DNA of 64,000 nucleotides from Lysobacter sp. (GCA_013141175.1 JABFRN010000001.1:3182001-3246000), one strand, 5' to 3'; positions 1-8,458 are shown, counted from the stretch's first letter. Numbers and translations are program-made. The notes: a model not told the origin generated them from the sequence alone.

Positions 1-1
1 G

Positions 2-214
2 CTGCCGATCTACACGATGGTCTCGCACACCACCATGCCTTACTCGGATGCACTGGCGCGTGCGCGCAAGCAGGACCGCATCCTCGGCGTGTCCGTGGCC
101 ATGTGCGCGCTGGCGATCGGCACGGGCGCCTGGTGGATGCTGGGCCCGCTGAGACCAGGTGGGCGGACAACGATATGTCGCTGTTCCGCCCCTTGCTGCC
201 GGACGACGTCCTGA
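2..214 (+). CDS. C-terminal fragment of an unidentified membrane protein
   Basis: The reading frame is open from the first bases and stops at 214, so only the last 70 or so codons of a gene that begins upstream are present. The visible part has a basic stretch followed by one hydrophobic segment (roughly residues 30-50) that could span the membrane. The tail after that segment is Cys/Arg-rich and overlaps the start of the next gene by 40 bases, which is unusual; the true end could differ if there is a frameshift. I do not recognise the family. Its closeness to the phosphopantetheinyl transferase suggests co-transcription. Confidence 0.35.
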   Translation: MPIYTMVSHTTMPYSDALARARKQDRILGVSVAMCALAIGTGAWWMLGPLRPGGRTTICRCSAPCCRTTS

Positions 215-834
215 TCGCCGAAATGGCGCCGGCCGATGCCGACCCTTCGGCGCTGCCGTTGCCTGAGCGCGGCCTGATCGAACGCGCCGTGGTGCACCGG
301 CAGCAGGAATTCGCGGCCGGCCGGATCTTGGCGCGCGGTCTGCTGCGTCATGCCGGCGCGGACACCGATGCACTGCTTCGCGACGCCGACCGCGTGCCGA
401 CCTGGCCGCAGACGATCGTCGGTTCGATCACCCACTGCCGATCGCTGTGCGCGGTGGCGGTCGTGCCGCGAGCGATCAGCGCCGGGATCGGTATCGATGT
501 CGAGCCGGCCAGGCCGATCGGCGAAGATCTGCACGCGATGATTCTTCGCGACGCAGAGCGCAGCCGCATCGACGCGCTGCCTCCGGCGCTCCGTCCGTTG
601 GGCGCGATCCTGGTGTTTTCGATCAAGGAAGCGGTGTACAAGGCGATCTATCCCGAACGCCGGTACTTCCTCGATTTCCAGCAGGTCGAGATCATGTTCA
701 CCGGCGACGATGGCTTCGTCGCCGAGGTGCTGGTGCCGGAGGCGAGCTTTCCGGGGTTGTCGTACATTTCCGGGCGCTACCGCGTCGCCGATGGCCATAT
801 CGCCAGTGCGGTGCTGTTGCCGCCGATGACGTGA
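175..834 (+). CDS. 4'-phosphopantetheinyl transferase (EntD/Sfp superfamily)
   Basis: Transfers the phosphopantetheine arm of CoA to a serine of carrier proteins, activating polyketide, peptide or fatty-acid synthases in the cytoplasm. The 219-residue protein has the two family signatures: GIGIDVE (about residues 104-110, with D108 and E110 as Mg-binding residues) and FSIKEAVYK (148-156, with K151-E152). Its length fits the EntD branch better than AcpS. The ATG at 175 was chosen because the protein then begins like family members; an upstream in-frame ATG at 103 would add an unlikely 24-residue extension inside the preceding gene. It converges with the sulfotransferase-like gene 25 bases downstream. 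Which carrier protein it serves cannot be told from here. Confidence 0.85.
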   Translation: MSLFRPLLPDDVLIAEMAPADADPSALPLPERGLIERAVVHRQQEFAAGRILARGLLRHAGADTDALLRDADRVPTWPQTIVGSITHCRSLCAVAVVPRAISAGIGIDVEPARPIGEDLHAMILRDAERSRIDALPPALRPLGAILVFSIKEAVYKAIYPERRYFLDFQQVEIMFTGDDGFVAEVLVPEASFPGLSYISGRYRVADGHIASAVLLPPMT

Positions 835-859
835 TCGGCGGTCAATCGCCAGGAAACTT

Positions 860-1606
860 TCAGGAAACCGTCATCCGGTATCCGTGCAGGCGCTCGTAGA
901 TCGGCCGGCAGATGTCCGCCGTCGCAAGCGCGTCGCCTGTCAGCGTTTCTTCGCGTGGCCGCCATGGTTCGAAGCCGGTCGAGCGCCAGACCGCGTCGTA
1001 CCAGTAGGGCGCCCACACGCCGTCGCTGTCGCGCGGGCCTGCGGGCCACGACAGCATGCGTGGCGTGAACGCGATGCCGAGCCGGTCGCACAGCGCGCGC
1101 AGGTGCGCTTCCGGCGCGCGCAGGAAACCGCCGGCATCGATGACGATGGGCGCTTCGCCGAGCGCATCGCAGAGCAGATCGAACAAGCGGCCCTGCTGCG
1201 GCAGGCCGATGTCGTCCGGGGTCACCGTCGCGCGCGATTTGATGTACGAGGCGACGACTTCCGCCGGATCGCGGATCAGCAGCACGTTGCGCAGCTTCAA
1301 TACCCAGTCGGTCTCCATGTCCGCCAGCAGATGATGGTTCATGTGCTTCTGGTACCAGATCGCCTTTCCGCCCGGCACCGGGCCGAGCAGCGCATCGGCG
1401 ACACGCCGCCAGTCGGTGTCGCCGGCGGCGATCACCTCGTCGCGGCCCGGGTGGTCGATGCCCGTCGTCGCCAGATAGGCCGCATACAGCGGTTCGTCGC
1501 TGACCGCGCAATCCTCGCGGTTTTCCCAGGCGCGCATCATCGCCGTGGAGATGTTGCGCGGGCCGCTCCACATCGCGATGCGCAGTGGATTTCCGGCGAT
1601 GCTCAT
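860..1606 (-). CDS. Sulfotransferase-like P-loop protein
   Basis: A 248-residue protein with a nucleotide-binding loop near the N-terminus (WSGPRNIST, residues 13-21) and a second motif IRDPAEVVASYIKS that resembles the 3'-phosphate site of PAPS-dependent sulfotransferases. The family is assigned on these two motifs; substrate unknown. Its ATG overlaps the stop of the upstream aminotransferase gene by 4 bases (ATGA), so the two are translationally coupled. Linkage of a class IV aminotransferase with a sulfotransferase-like protein suggests a shared small-molecule pathway, but this is inference. Confidence 0.7.
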   Translation of the reverse strand: MSIAGNPLRIAMWSGPRNISTAMMRAWENREDCAVSDEPLYAAYLATTGIDHPGRDEVIAAGDTDWRRVADALLGPVPGGKAIWYQKHMNHHLLADMETDWVLKLRNVLLIRDPAEVVASYIKSRATVTPDDIGLPQQGRLFDLLCDALGEAPIVIDAGGFLRAPEAHLRALCDRLGIAFTPRMLSWPAGPRDSDGVWAPYWYDAVWRSTGFEPWRPREETLTGDALATADICRPIYERLHGYRMTVS

Positions 1607-2547
1607 GCGAGGCGCACGCCCGCGCGCATCGCGATGTCGCGGGCGATCAGATCGCGATACAGCGCTCGCAGGCGCGTCACCATCGGTCCCGGAAGCGCGG
1701 GATCGCCCTCGCCGATGATCCTGCCATCGATGCTGCGCACCGGCGCCAGTCCCGCGAACGTGCCGGTCGTGAACGCTTCGTCTGCGGAGTACACCTGGGT
1801 CAGGCTGAAGTTCTTCTCGAAGCACGGGATGCCGGCTTCGCGACACGCGCGCAGCACGTTCGCGCGGGTGATGCCGCCGAGACAGTAATCGCCGGTCGAC
1901 GTCCAGACTTCGTCGCGACGCACGATGAAGAAATGCGTCGAGTTGCAGGTCGCGACGAAGCCGTGCGGATCCAGCATCAACGCTTCGTCGGCGCCGGCTT
2001 CGGTCGCCTGGATGCAGGCGGTGATGCAATTGAGCTTGCTGTGGCTGTTGAGCTTCGGGTCCTGCACGTCGGGATAGCCACGACGCACGTGCACGGTGAA
2101 CAGGCGCAGTCCCTTCGCGAGCGTTTCGGGCTTCGCGACCTTGAATTCCGGGATGATCACCACCGTCGCCGGGCCCACGGTCACGCGCGGGTCCTGGTAG
2201 GGCGTGCGCTTCACGCCGCGCGTCACCATCAGCCGCATGTGCACGCCGTCGCGCATGCCGTTGGCGTCCAGCGTGGCGTAGAGCGCGCGCGTCAGCTGCA
2301 CGCGATCCAGGCCGATATCGAGCGCGATCGCTTTCGCGCCTTCGAACAAGCGGTCGAGATGTTCGTCGAGAAAGACCGGATGTCCATCGATCACCCGCAG
2401 GCCTTCCCACACGCCGTCGCCGAGTACGAAACCGCTGTCGAACACCGAGACCGTGGCCTCCGCGCGCGGTTTCAACGCCCCGTTGATCCAGATCCGGATC
2501 TCCGCGTTGCGCGGGTCGTCGTGGAAATCGTGGATGCTCTGCGCCAT
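1603..2547 (-). CDS. Class IV PLP-dependent aminotransferase
   Basis: A 314-residue fold-type IV enzyme related to branched-chain and D-amino acid aminotransferases. The PLP lysine is probably K171 in SHSKLN, followed by E188 in ADEAL; the N-terminal FDSGFVLGDGVWEGLR region is typical of the family. It transfers an amino group between an amino acid and a 2-oxo acid. The start at 2547 (MAQSIHDF) is preferred because upstream in-frame codons read as low-quality sequence. It is first in a two-gene minus-strand unit with the sulfotransferase-like gene and divergent from thrS. IlvE is possible, but the coupling to a sulfotransferase-like gene argues for a more specialised substrate. Confidence 0.8.
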   Translation of the reverse strand: MAQSIHDFHDDPRNAEIRIWINGALKPRAEATVSVFDSGFVLGDGVWEGLRVIDGHPVFLDEHLDRLFEGAKAIALDIGLDRVQLTRALYATLDANGMRDGVHMRLMVTRGVKRTPYQDPRVTVGPATVVIIPEFKVAKPETLAKGLRLFTVHVRRGYPDVQDPKLNSHSKLNCITACIQATEAGADEALMLDPHGFVATCNSTHFFIVRRDEVWTSTGDYCLGGITRANVLRACREAGIPCFEKNFSLTQVYSADEAFTTGTFAGLAPVRSIDGRIIGEGDPALPGPMVTRLRALYRDLIARDIAMRAGVRLA

Positions 2548-2664
2548 TGCCGGCCTCGTCTGCCCGTGCTTGCCGGGGGAAGGTCGAGTGTAGAGCCAGT
2601 CATGCGCCTGCGGGAGGCGATGGCCGCGATCGGGTTGCGGCACCGCCGGAAAGGCTTGTATTCG

Positions 2665-2693
2665 TTGACTTTCGGCGGCGTGGAGCCTAACTT
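2665..2693 (+). promoter_or_regulatory. Sigma70-type promoter for the thrS leader transcript
   Basis: TTGACT (2665-2670) is separated by exactly 17 bases from TAACTT (2688-2693). Transcription would start near 2700, giving a leader RNA of about 170 bases before the thrS ATG at 2870. The box match and spacing are seen in the sequence; activity is inferred. Confidence 0.6.
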
Positions 2694-2749
2694 TGCCGGA
2701 TCAGCGATTGAACAAGGTGGCCCCGGGCAACCGGCGCCGAGCGTGCGAC

Positions 2750-2773
2750 ATGAGCACTACCACCGACCCCTGA
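2750..2773 (+). CDS. Threonine-rich leader peptide (MSTTTDP)
   Basis: A 7-residue reading frame, ATG at 2750 and TGA at 2771-2773, with three consecutive Thr codons (ACT ACC ACC). It lies inside the thrS leader, between the promoter and a terminator hairpin. Runs of codons for the cognate amino acid are the hallmark of ribosome-mediated attenuation. There is only a weak purine-rich stretch upstream as ribosome binding site. GGTGG at 2716-2720 can pair with CCACC over the Thr codons (2760-2764), and GATCAG (2699-2704) with CTGATC (2770-2775), so translation would remodel the RNA. Short frames arise by chance; the codon content and location are what support it. Confidence 0.55.
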   Translation: MSTTTDP

Positions 2774-2802
2774 TCACGACGCCCAAGGCCCGCGACCACG
2801 CG

Positions 2803-2825
2803 AAGCGCCTTCGGGGCGCTTTTTT
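2803..2825 (+). terminator. Attenuator terminator upstream of thrS
   Basis: A 7-bp stem AAGCGCC/GGCGCTT with a 5-base loop (TTCGG) is followed directly by a T-run. The only gene upstream runs the other way, so this terminator has no gene to end except the thrS leader. It sits 45 bases before the thrS start. GGCGC at 2733-2737 could pair with the left arm (GCGCC, 2805-2809) as an alternative fold. Confidence 0.75.
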
Positions 2826-2869
2826 CTTGTCTTCCGTTCGCTTCCAGACTTCATTCGATACGACACCCC

Positions 2870-4774
2870 ATGATCGCCATCACGCTCCCCGACGGCAGCC
2901 GCCGTGAATTCGAAACCTCGCCCACGGTCGGCGAAGTCGCCGCCTCGATCGGCGCCGGCCTGGCCAAGGCCGCGCTCGCCGGCAAGGTCGACGGCCAACT
3001 CGTCGACACCAGCTATCGCATCGAGCGCGATGCCGGGCTCGAAATCGTCACCGACAAGCATCCCGACGCGCTGGACATCCTGCGCCACTCCACCGCGCAT
3101 CTGCTGGCGCAGGCCGTGCAGCGACTGTTCCCGGGCGCGCAGGTCACCATCGGTCCGGTGATCGACAACGGCTTCTACTACGACTTCGCCTACGAGCGCC
3201 CGTTCACGCCGGAAGATCTGCCGGCGATCGAGGCCGAGATGCAGAAGATCGTCAAGGAAGCGCACCCGGTCGCGCGCAGCGTGAAGACGCGCGACGCCGC
3301 GGTCGCGTTCTTCAAGGGCATCGGCGAGGCCTACAAGGCCGAGATCATCGAAAGCATCCCGGCCGATCAGGACCTGTCCCTGTATTCGCAGGGCGAGTTC
3401 ACCGACCTCTGCCGCGGCCCGCACGTGCCCGGCACCGACAAGCTGCGCGCCTTCAAGCTGATGAAGGTCGCGGGCGCCTACTGGCGCGGCGACAGCAACA
3501 ACCAGATGCTCAGCCGCATCTACGGCACCGCATGGTTGAACGACAAGGATCTGAAGGCGTATCTCACCCAGATCGAGGAAGCCGAGAAGCGCGACCATCG
3601 CAAGATCGCCAAGCAGCAGGACCTGTTCCATCTGCAGGAAGAAGGCCCGGGCCTGATCTTCTGGCACCCGAAGGGCTGGGCGATCTGGCAGGTGGTCGAG
3701 CAGTACATGCGTCGGGTCTATCGCGACAGCGGCTACCAGGAAGTGCGCTGTCCGCAGATCCTCGACGTGACCCTGTGGCAGAAATCCGGTCACTGGGACA
3801 ACTACAAGGACAACATGTTCTTCACCGAATCGGAGAAGCGCACCTATGCGCTGAAGCCGATGAACTGCCCGGGCCATGTGCAGGTGTTCAACCAGGGCCT
3901 GCACAGCTACCGCGACCTCCCGATCCGCTACGGCGAATTCGGTGCCTGCCACCGCAACGAGCCCTCTGGCGCGCTGCACGGCATTCTCCGCGTGCGCGGC
4001 TTCACCCAGGACGACGGCCACGTCTTCTGCACCGAGAGCCAGATCGAGGACGAAGTCCGCGCATTCCATCGGCAGGCGCTGGCGGTCTACAGCCACTTCG
4101 GCTTCAGTGAGATCCAGATCAAGATCGCCCTGCGCCCGGAGTCCCGGCTCGGCGACGACGCCACCTGGGACAAGGCCGAAGATGCCCTGCGTTCGGCCCT
4201 GCGCTCGGCCGGCGTGGAATGGGAGGAGCTGCCCGGCGAGGGCGCCTTCTACGGCCCGAAGATCGAATACCACCTCAAGGACGCCATCGGCCGGACCTGG
4301 CAGCTCGGCACGATGCAGGTCGATTTCATGATGCCCGGCCGCCTCGGCGCCGAATACGTGGACGAGCACAGCCAGCGCCGCCACCCGGTCATGCTGCACC
4401 GCGCCATCGTCGGTTCCATGGAGCGTTTCATCGGTATCCTGATCGAGCACCATGCCGGTCAATTCCCGGCCTGGCTGGCCCCGATCCAGGCAGTCGTGAT
4501 GAATATCACGGATGCGCAGGCCGATTATGTGGATGAAATTCGGAAAACCCTTATGAATCAAGGCTTCCGGATTGCGGCTGATTTGCGGAACGAGAAAATC
4601 GGCTATAAGATTCGCGAGCACACGCTGCAGCGGGTGCCGTACCTGCTCGTGGTCGGGGACCGCGAGAAGGAAAACGGGCTTGTCGCAGTGCGCACGCGGG
4701 CCGGGGAGGATCTGGGTTCCATGTCCATCGCCGATTTTCTTGCGCACGTCGCCAACGAACACGCTGCCGCTTGA
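2870..4774 (+). CDS. thrS: Threonyl-tRNA synthetase
   Basis: Charges tRNA-Thr with threonine. The 634-residue protein has the standard layout: TGS domain (about 1-61), editing domain with the H-x3-H motif ([10 protein letters not shown] near residue 73), class II catalytic core with MNCPGHVQ and ACHRNEPSG motifs, and a C-terminal anticodon-binding domain. Length matches the bacterial enzyme. It heads the translation block and is preceded by a promoter, Thr-codon leader and terminator that suggest control by threonine supply. The stretch 4494-4620, encoding the start of the anticodon-binding domain, is visibly richer in A/T and in unusual codons than the rest of the gene. Confidence 0.97.
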   Translation: MIAITLPDGSRREFETSPTVGEVAASIGAGLAKAALAGKVDGQLVDTSYRIERDAGLEIVTDKHPDALDILRHSTAHLLAQAVQRLFPGAQVTIGPVIDNGFYYDFAYERPFTPEDLPAIEAEMQKIVKEAHPVARSVKTRDAAVAFFKGIGEAYKAEIIESIPADQDLSLYSQGEFTDLCRGPHVPGTDKLRAFKLMKVAGAYWRGDSNNQMLSRIYGTAWLNDKDLKAYLTQIEEAEKRDHRKIAKQQDLFHLQEEGPGLIFWHPKGWAIWQVVEQYMRRVYRDSGYQEVRCPQILDVTLWQKSGHWDNYKDNMFFTESEKRTYALKPMNCPGHVQVFNQGLHSYRDLPIRYGEFGACHRNEPSGALHGILRVRGFTQDDGHVFCTESQIEDEVRAFHRQALAVYSHFGFSEIQIKIALRPESRLGDDATWDKAEDALRSALRSAGVEWEELPGEGAFYGPKIEYHLKDAIGRTWQLGTMQVDFMMPGRLGAEYVDEHSQRRHPVMLHRAIVGSMERFIGILIEHHAGQFPAWLAPIQAVVMNITDAQADYVDEIRKTLMNQGFRIAADLRNEKIGYKIREHTLQRVPYLLVVGDREKENGLVAVRTRAGEDLGSMSIADFLAHVANEHAAA

Positions 4775-4830
4775 TGTGAATGCCGTTCGGCGTATTGCCG
4801 GACGGTCCGATACCCCTTGGAGATCCAGAT

Positions 4831-5355
4831 ATCAGTACCCCCCAGGATAAGCAGAACCGCAAGAACAACGAGATCCGCGTTCCGCGCGTTCGCGTCATCG
4901 GCAGCGACGGCGAAATGGTCGGCGTGCTTTCGCGCGACGAAGCGCTGGCGAAAGCCGAGGAAGAAGGTCTCGATCTTGTCGAAATCCAGCCGAATGCGGA
5001 CCCGCCGGTTTGTCGCATCATGGACTTCGGCAAGTTCAAGTTCGAAACGCAGAAAAAAGCGGCTGCTGCGAAAAAGAAGCAGAAAGTCGTCGAGATCAAG
5101 GAAGTCAAGTTCCGTCCGGTCACGGACGAGGGCGACTACCAGATCAAGCTGCGCAAGATGCGCGAGTTCCTGGAAGAGGGCGACAAGATCAAGGTCAACA
5201 TCCGGTTCCGTGGGCGCGAAATGAGCCACATGGAACTGGGCCGCGAAATGGCCAACCGGATCGAGACCGACCTCGGCGAGGACATCGTCATCGAATCGCG
5301 ACCGCGCCTCGAAGGGCGGCAGATGGTCATGATGATCGCTCCGAAAAAGAAGTAG
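4831..5355 (+). CDS. infC: Translation initiation factor IF-3, probable ATC start
   Basis: IF-3 binds the 30S subunit and checks start codons. The protein begins [19 protein letters not shown] and carries the conserved linker and C-domain; 174 residues from the ATC at 4831 fits the family. GGAGA at 4819-4823 lies 8 bases before that ATC, which is ideal spacing, whereas the upstream in-frame ATG (4780) has no good ribosome site and would add a 17-residue extension not typical of IF-3. E. coli infC starts with AUU and uses this for autoregulation; an ATC start here would work the same way. It follows thrS by 56 bases and ends before a strong terminator. Confidence 0.92.
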   Translation: MSTPQDKQNRKNNEIRVPRVRVIGSDGEMVGVLSRDEALAKAEEEGLDLVEIQPNADPPVCRIMDFGKFKFETQKKAAAAKKKQKVVEIKEVKFRPVTDEGDYQIKLRKMREFLEEGDKIKVNIRFRGREMSHMELGREMANRIETDLGEDIVIESRPRLEGRQMVMMIAPKKK

Positions 5356-5388
5356 GTCTGCCGGCTTCCAAGGTGGACGAAAGACCGG

Positions 5389-5413
5389 AGGGCGCCACAA
5401 GGCGCCCTTCTTT
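5389..5413 (+). terminator. Rho-independent terminator after infC
   Basis: An 8-bp perfect stem (AGGGCGCC/GGCGCCCT) with loop ACAA and a TCTTT tail, 34 bases after the infC stop. It separates infC from rpmI, which are co-transcribed in many relatives. Confidence 0.8.
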
Positions 5414-5516
5414 GCGATCGGTCCTGTCCACCCCTGTATCGGGGTCGGGTGTAGGATCGAATGTGCCGTCGATGCCTTCCGCTTATCACCCCGAGCCGGT
5501 TTCGCGCAGGAGTCCC

Positions 5517-6281
5517 ATGCCCAGCACCCGATCCCGTCTATCCGTTGTCCTCGTTTCGCTTATGATTGCCGCTTGTGCGATCTGTTCAGCTTGCGCCAGG
5601 GAGAAGCACGCAATGCCAACCGATGCTGTAGATGCCCGTATCGTCTTCGCCGACCCGAATGTGGTCGCGTTGGCCGAAGCGGTTGCCGATGGCGACGCCG
5701 CCAGCGTTCGTACCCTGGCCCCCGGAGTGGATCTGTCCACCCGTGGGGACAAGAACGTCACCTTGCTGCAGTGGGCGGTGCTCAACCAGAGCCTTGCTGG
5801 AATGAAGGCGCTGCTCGATGCGGGCGCCGATCCGGCCCAGGCCGGCATGGACAACGATACGGTCGTCCATATGGCCGCGATGGCGAACGATACCGCCTAC
5901 CTGTCCGAACTACTGTCGCGAGGCGTCGATCCGAACGTCCGCAACGCCGAGTCGGGCGCCGGGCCGCTGCGCGCGGCGCTCATGGGCGAACGCGACGAAC
6001 AGTTCCGCGCCTTGTTGGCTGCTGGCGCCGATCCGGATCTGGCGGATCGCATGGGCAATACGCCGCTGCATGTCGCCGGTCAGATCAACGAGCCGCAACG
6101 CGCGCTCGACCTGCTCAATGCGGGCGCGGATCCGATGGCGCGCAACGCCCAGGGCGTGACCTTCCAGCGCTATCTGTTCATGACCCGCGCCGCGTTGCTC
6201 AATGAAGAGACTCGACGCAGCCGCGAGGCGGTCGAGGCATGGTTGACGACGCATCATATTTCGCTGGAAAGCGCTCGCTGA
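5517..6281 (+). CDS. Ankyrin-repeat lipoprotein, candidate immunity protein
   Basis: A 254-residue protein with a lipoprotein signal: basic n-region, hydrophobic core and a likely lipobox IAAC with Cys20. The mature part is made of ankyrin repeats, recognised from units such as LLQWAV..GMKALLDAGADP and NTPLHVAG..ALDLLNAGADP. AGGAG lies 4 bases before the chosen ATG; an in-frame ATG at 5472 is less likely because it buries the signal peptide. It directly precedes a lipase with a type IV secretion tag. Antibacterial lipase effectors are commonly paired with periplasmic lipoprotein inhibitors, so the best guess is the cognate immunity protein. No direct evidence of binding is visible. Confidence 0.75.
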   Translation: MPSTRSRLSVVLVSLMIAACAICSACAREKHAMPTDAVDARIVFADPNVVALAEAVADGDAASVRTLAPGVDLSTRGDKNVTLLQWAVLNQSLAGMKALLDAGADPAQAGMDNDTVVHMAAMANDTAYLSELLSRGVDPNVRNAESGAGPLRAALMGERDEQFRALLAAGADPDLADRMGNTPLHVAGQINEPQRALDLLNAGADPMARNAQGVTFQRYLFMTRAALLNEETRRSREAVEAWLTTHHISLESAR

Positions 6282-6357
6282 TTCATCGCCGGCGGGTTGC
6301 AATTCGACGATCGGGTCGCCTCCCGATCAATGTTTCCGATATCGGGGAGTGGCAAGG

Positions 6358-7626
6358 ATGAATGCGCAGATCGATCCAAACAGCCCGCAGGGCGGCCGTC
6401 AGACCGTCGACCCCCTGACCGGCAATACCTATGTGCGACCGTCCTTCGCCGATGAAGTGCGTGGCCCGGCGCCGAAGGACATCGATCTCACCCTGGCGCA
6501 GATGTCGAAGGACGTTTATCGCTCCGACGAGCGCGAACGGGGCGAGATCGCAGGCTGGAAACCGCTGACCGACGAACAGTTCCGCAAGGTCGGTATCGAT
6601 CCGTCGCTGCGGACCAACGACGCCAGCGGATTCGACGCCGACATCTATACCGATGGACGCGGCCGTTACGCGCTGGCCTTCCGCGGCACCGACGCCGGCA
6701 AGGACTGGGCGACCAATCTCGGCCAGGGCATCGGTCTTGAAACCGCGCAGTACAATCAGGCCATCGCGCTGTCCCGGCAGGCCAAGGTTGCGTTCGGCGA
6801 CGAACTCGTCATCACCGGCCACTCGCTTGGCGGTGGTCTTGCCGCAGTGGGTGCCGCTGCCGCCGATACGCCCGCAGTCACCTTCAACGCCGCAGGCGTG
6901 AAGGACAGGACGCTCGAGCGCATCGGTCTGGACGCATCGGCGGTGAAGGACCAGGCCGAGAACGGCCAGATGCGCCGTTATGCGGTCGACAACGAAATCC
7001 TGACCGGGCTGCAGGAACGCAACATCGTGACCAAGCACCTGCTACCCGACGCGATCGGCAACAAGGTCTCGCTGCCGGATCCCGATCCGCTCAGCTTCTG
7101 GCAGAACCTCAATCCTGTGAAGTCGGTCAAGCACGGCATCGAGATGCACATGATGGACTCGGTGATCCGGGCCCAGGAAAAAGCCTTTGGCCACGGCATC
7201 GGCGAGAACGGCCTGATGTCGCATCCCGACCACGCTTTCAATCCCCAGTACCAGCGCGTGTTCGATCAGTTGCAGCCGCAACTGGAGCAGCGGGGCATCG
7301 GTATCCGCGAATCGCAGAACGCAGCCGGTGCGCTGGCGCTGGAAGCGCAACGGAACGGTATCGCGCCCGATCGCATCGTGGCCAATGGCGACCGTGTCTT
7401 CGCGGTGCAGGGTGCGCAACCCGAGAGCCAGCGCTACGTCCAGGTCGATCTGCAGGCCAGCATGCAGGTTCCGTTGATGGAGAGCAGCAAGATGTCGCTG
7501 GGTCTGATCACGGCACAGCAGCAGTCAAACCCGCAGCCGGCCAATACGCAGCAGCAGACCAACGCCCCGCAGACGCCGGATCCTGCCCAGGACCAGCAGG
7601 CCGCTCCGATGCGCGCCCGCCTGTAG
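6358..7626 (+). CDS. Lipase-like effector with XVIPCD-type C-terminal secretion domain
   Basis: A 422-residue alpha/beta-hydrolase of the class 3 lipase type: nucleophile elbow GHSLGG (154-159, Ser156), likely Asp in YAVDNEILT. The C-terminal third resembles XVIPCD, the tag for effectors of the Xanthomonadales bacteria-killing type IV system: HPDH at 289-292, an N-AAGALALEAQ stretch, DRVFAVQG near 345-352, VPLMESS, then a Gln/Pro-rich tail (about 385-418). No signal peptide. GGGGAG (6344-6349) supports the ATG at 6358; a GTG at 6349 is also in frame. Substrate would be phospholipids of rival cells (inference). The immunity-like ankyrin lipoprotein lies 76 bases upstream. The type IV machinery itself is not in this window. 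Confidence 0.8.
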   Translation: MNAQIDPNSPQGGRQTVDPLTGNTYVRPSFADEVRGPAPKDIDLTLAQMSKDVYRSDERERGEIAGWKPLTDEQFRKVGIDPSLRTNDASGFDADIYTDGRGRYALAFRGTDAGKDWATNLGQGIGLETAQYNQAIALSRQAKVAFGDELVITGHSLGGGLAAVGAAAADTPAVTFNAAGVKDRTLERIGLDASAVKDQAENGQMRRYAVDNEILTGLQERNIVTKHLLPDAIGNKVSLPDPDPLSFWQNLNPVKSVKHGIEMHMMDSVIRAQEKAFGHGIGENGLMSHPDHAFNPQYQRVFDQLQPQLEQRGIGIRESQNAAGALALEAQRNGIAPDRIVANGDRVFAVQGAQPESQRYVQVDLQASMQVPLMESSKMSLGLITAQQQSNPQPANTQQQTNAPQTPDPAQDQQAAPMRARL

Positions 7627-7695
7627 CGGGCCGGTTTTCCCCGGCGTGAAGACCTGTTGGCGCGCACCGCGCCGCAGGTGCCGCATCTCTTTGGT

Positions 7696-7724
7696 TTGCA
7701 AAGAAAAAGCCTTCTGGGCATAAT
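7696..7724 (+). promoter_or_regulatory. Sigma70-type promoter for rpmI-rplT-pheST-ihfA
   Basis: TTGCAA (7696-7701), 17-base spacer, CATAAT (7719-7724). It lies between the lipase gene and rpmI, so the ribosomal-protein block has its own promoter after the inserted genes. Confidence 0.65.
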
Positions 7725-7770
7725 GGACGGCCCGGTTCGCCGGGGCGCTGTGCGCTTCACCATTGGACCC

Positions 7771-7807
7771 GCCTCTGATCCGGCATATTTTCTTCCGGAT
7801 CAAGGGC
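7771..7807 (+). promoter_or_regulatory. Stem-loop in the rpmI leader RNA
   Basis: An 8-bp perfect inverted repeat TGATCCGG/CCGGATCA (7776-7783, 7795-7802) around an 11-base loop, extended by GCCT/GGGC with one mismatch. It has no T-run and lies about 80 bases before rpmI, inside the leader from the promoter at 7696. In other bacteria this operon is controlled by L20 binding its leader; this hairpin is a candidate for such a site, but it was not matched to a known L20-leader consensus. Confidence 0.45.
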
Positions 7808-7888
7808 CTATCACCGGCAGGGCAGGACGGAAAGTGTGGCTCGCGCCACCGCCCAGGCCAGTACTCGAAACGACCCCAAGGACCATCC

Positions 7889-8086
7889 ATGCCCAAGATC
7901 AAGACCAATCGGGCGGCGGCCAAGCGCTTCCGGAAGACAGCTTCCGGCAAGTACAAATGCGGCCACGCCAACAAGAGCCACATCCTCACCAAGAAAGCGA
8001 CCAAGCGGAAGCGCAACCTCCGGCAGACGAACCACGTTCGCGCCGAAGACGCAGGCCGTCTGGACCGCATGCTTCCGTACTTGTGA
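7889..8086 (+). CDS. rpmI: 50S ribosomal protein L35
   Basis: A 65-residue basic protein beginning [20 protein letters not shown], the standard L35 N-terminus, ending near RLDRMLPYL. Part of the large ribosomal subunit. It is 12 bases upstream of rplT, the conserved L35-L20 pair. Confidence 0.97.
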   Translation: MPKIKTNRAAAKRFRKTASGKYKCGHANKSHILTKKATKRKRNLRQTNHVRAEDAGRLDRMLPYL

Positions 8087-8098
8087 GGAGATTGAACA

Positions 8099-8458
8099 AT
8101 GGCAAGAGTTAAACGTGGTGTCACGGCGCGTCGCCGTCACAAGAAAATCCTGAAGCAGGCCAAGGGCTACTACAACGCCCGCCGCAAAGTCTTCCGCGTC
8201 GCCAAACAGGCGGTCACGAAAGCGCTGCAGTACGCCTACATCGGCCGCAAGCAGAAGAAGCGCAATTTCCGCACGCTCTGGATCGCCCGCATCAATGCGG
8301 CTGCCCGCAGCAACGGCATCAGCTACAGCCGTTTCATCAACGGCCTGCTGAAAGCCGGTATCACCCTCGACCGCAAGGTGCTGGCCGATATCGCCGTGCA
8401 CGACGCCAAGGGCTTTACCGCACTGGCCGAAAAGGCGAAGAGCGCGCTCGCGGCATAA
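8099..8458 (+). CDS. rplT: 50S ribosomal protein L20
   Basis: A 119-residue protein beginning [20 protein letters not shown], standard for L20, an early assembly protein that binds 23S rRNA and often its own leader mRNA. The ribosome site GAGGAG lies just before the ATG. A strong hairpin follows the gene before pheS. Confidence 0.98.
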   Translation: MARVKRGVTARRRHKKILKQAKGYYNARRKVFRVAKQAVTKALQYAYIGRKQKKRNFRTLWIARINAAARSNGISYSRFINGLLKAGITLDRKVLADIAVHDAKGFTALAEKAKSALAA

